Below are positions 63,801 to 64,000 of a DNA stretch of 64,000 nucleotides, in pieces. Location of the stretch: positions 28,965,729-29,029,728 of the forward strand of contig CM049314.1 of assembly GCA_026874595.1 (NCBI GenBank), written 5' to 3'. Source of the DNA: Sipunculus nudus (Eukaryota; Annelida; Sipuncula; Golfingiida; Sipunculidae). The translations under genes and the position numbers were made by a program. Below the pieces are notes generated by a model that saw only the letters and a program-made list of their open reading frames with translations, was not told where the DNA came from and searched no databases. Within the stretch, counting starts at the first letter, position 1. Each line of letters begins with the position of its first letter.

Positions 63801-64000
63801 ATTACTAAATCAGTGGGTTAATAAAGGTGTTGGTAGTTATATTGATAGCCATTATGTAGGAGCCTTTTGCTGGCGATCTCGGGTTATAGATGTTTCGTCC
63901 CCAGATCGTTTTGTGCTCGCCTCTTCGTCCAACCACCTGTTTCTCCACAGGTCCGGTTCGCCCACAGGAATATTGTAACGGACGTTTCGTCCACAGTTCT

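Noticed and set aside
1-64000. CRISPR arrays, bacterial operons, rRNA genes
   Set aside because: Tandem repeats present are eukaryotic microsatellites or transposon-internal arrays; no spaced identical repeats, no rRNA motifs and no prokaryotic gene arrangement.

Overview
This is a window from an animal nuclear genome. It is AT-rich, its genes have short exons separated by long introns with GT/AG (and two GC/AG) junctions, and it is crowded with dinucleotide arrays, inverted-repeat DNA transposons, tRNA-derived short repeats and non-LTR retrotransposons. The repeat types (an L1/Tx1-like LINE, elements beginning with TAGCTCAGCTGA, MITEs full of CGCGAA motifs) suggest a marine invertebrate, most likely a mollusc. 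That assignment is an inference; no species marker is present.

Four genes can be rebuilt from exon sequence, splice sites and matching intron phases. (1) Plus strand, 4026-13511: an eleven-exon gene for a 506-residue type I membrane protein with a signal peptide, four C-type-lectin-like domains (two near-copies of a two-domain block), one transmembrane segment and a very short tail. (2) Minus strand, 21704-19068: a complete three-exon orthologue of ANKRD39 (186 residues). (3) and (4) Minus strand, 32518-29445 and 59001-55991: two paralogous lipocalin genes of which four exons each are visible; the signal-peptide exon was not found for either.

Layout. 1-4 kb: upstream region with a 1.4-kb foldback palindrome. 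4-13.6 kb: the lectin receptor gene, with a hAT-type element (7205-8559, 8-bp target duplication) and a 2.2-kb inverted-repeat element with internal ~140-bp tandem repeats (10271-12478) in its introns. 13.6-19 kb: no gene seen, one MITE. 19-21.9 kb: ANKRD39. From about 21.8 kb to the end the window is a mosaic of diverged segmental duplications: copy A (about 24.5-34.1 kb, with lipocalin 1), copy C (about 52.3-61.8 kb, with lipocalin 2), a truncated copy B (47.1-49.6 kb) and a fragment D (43.2-43.8 kb). A 0.6-kb block at 22.85 kb reappears at 62.4 kb, as expected if the unit is repeated in tandem. Inserted between these are a 5.8-kb decayed LINE (37310-43150) with a target-site duplication, a Penelope-like remnant (50958-51607), a second non-LTR RT fragment (63493-63715), a probable piggyBac remnant and several SINEs.

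The genes form no operon or pathway. The notable biology is recent diversification: internal duplication with patchy homogenisation of lectin domains, and duplication of a secreted-type lipocalin, one copy of which has lost its stop codon and reads into an adjoining transposable element.
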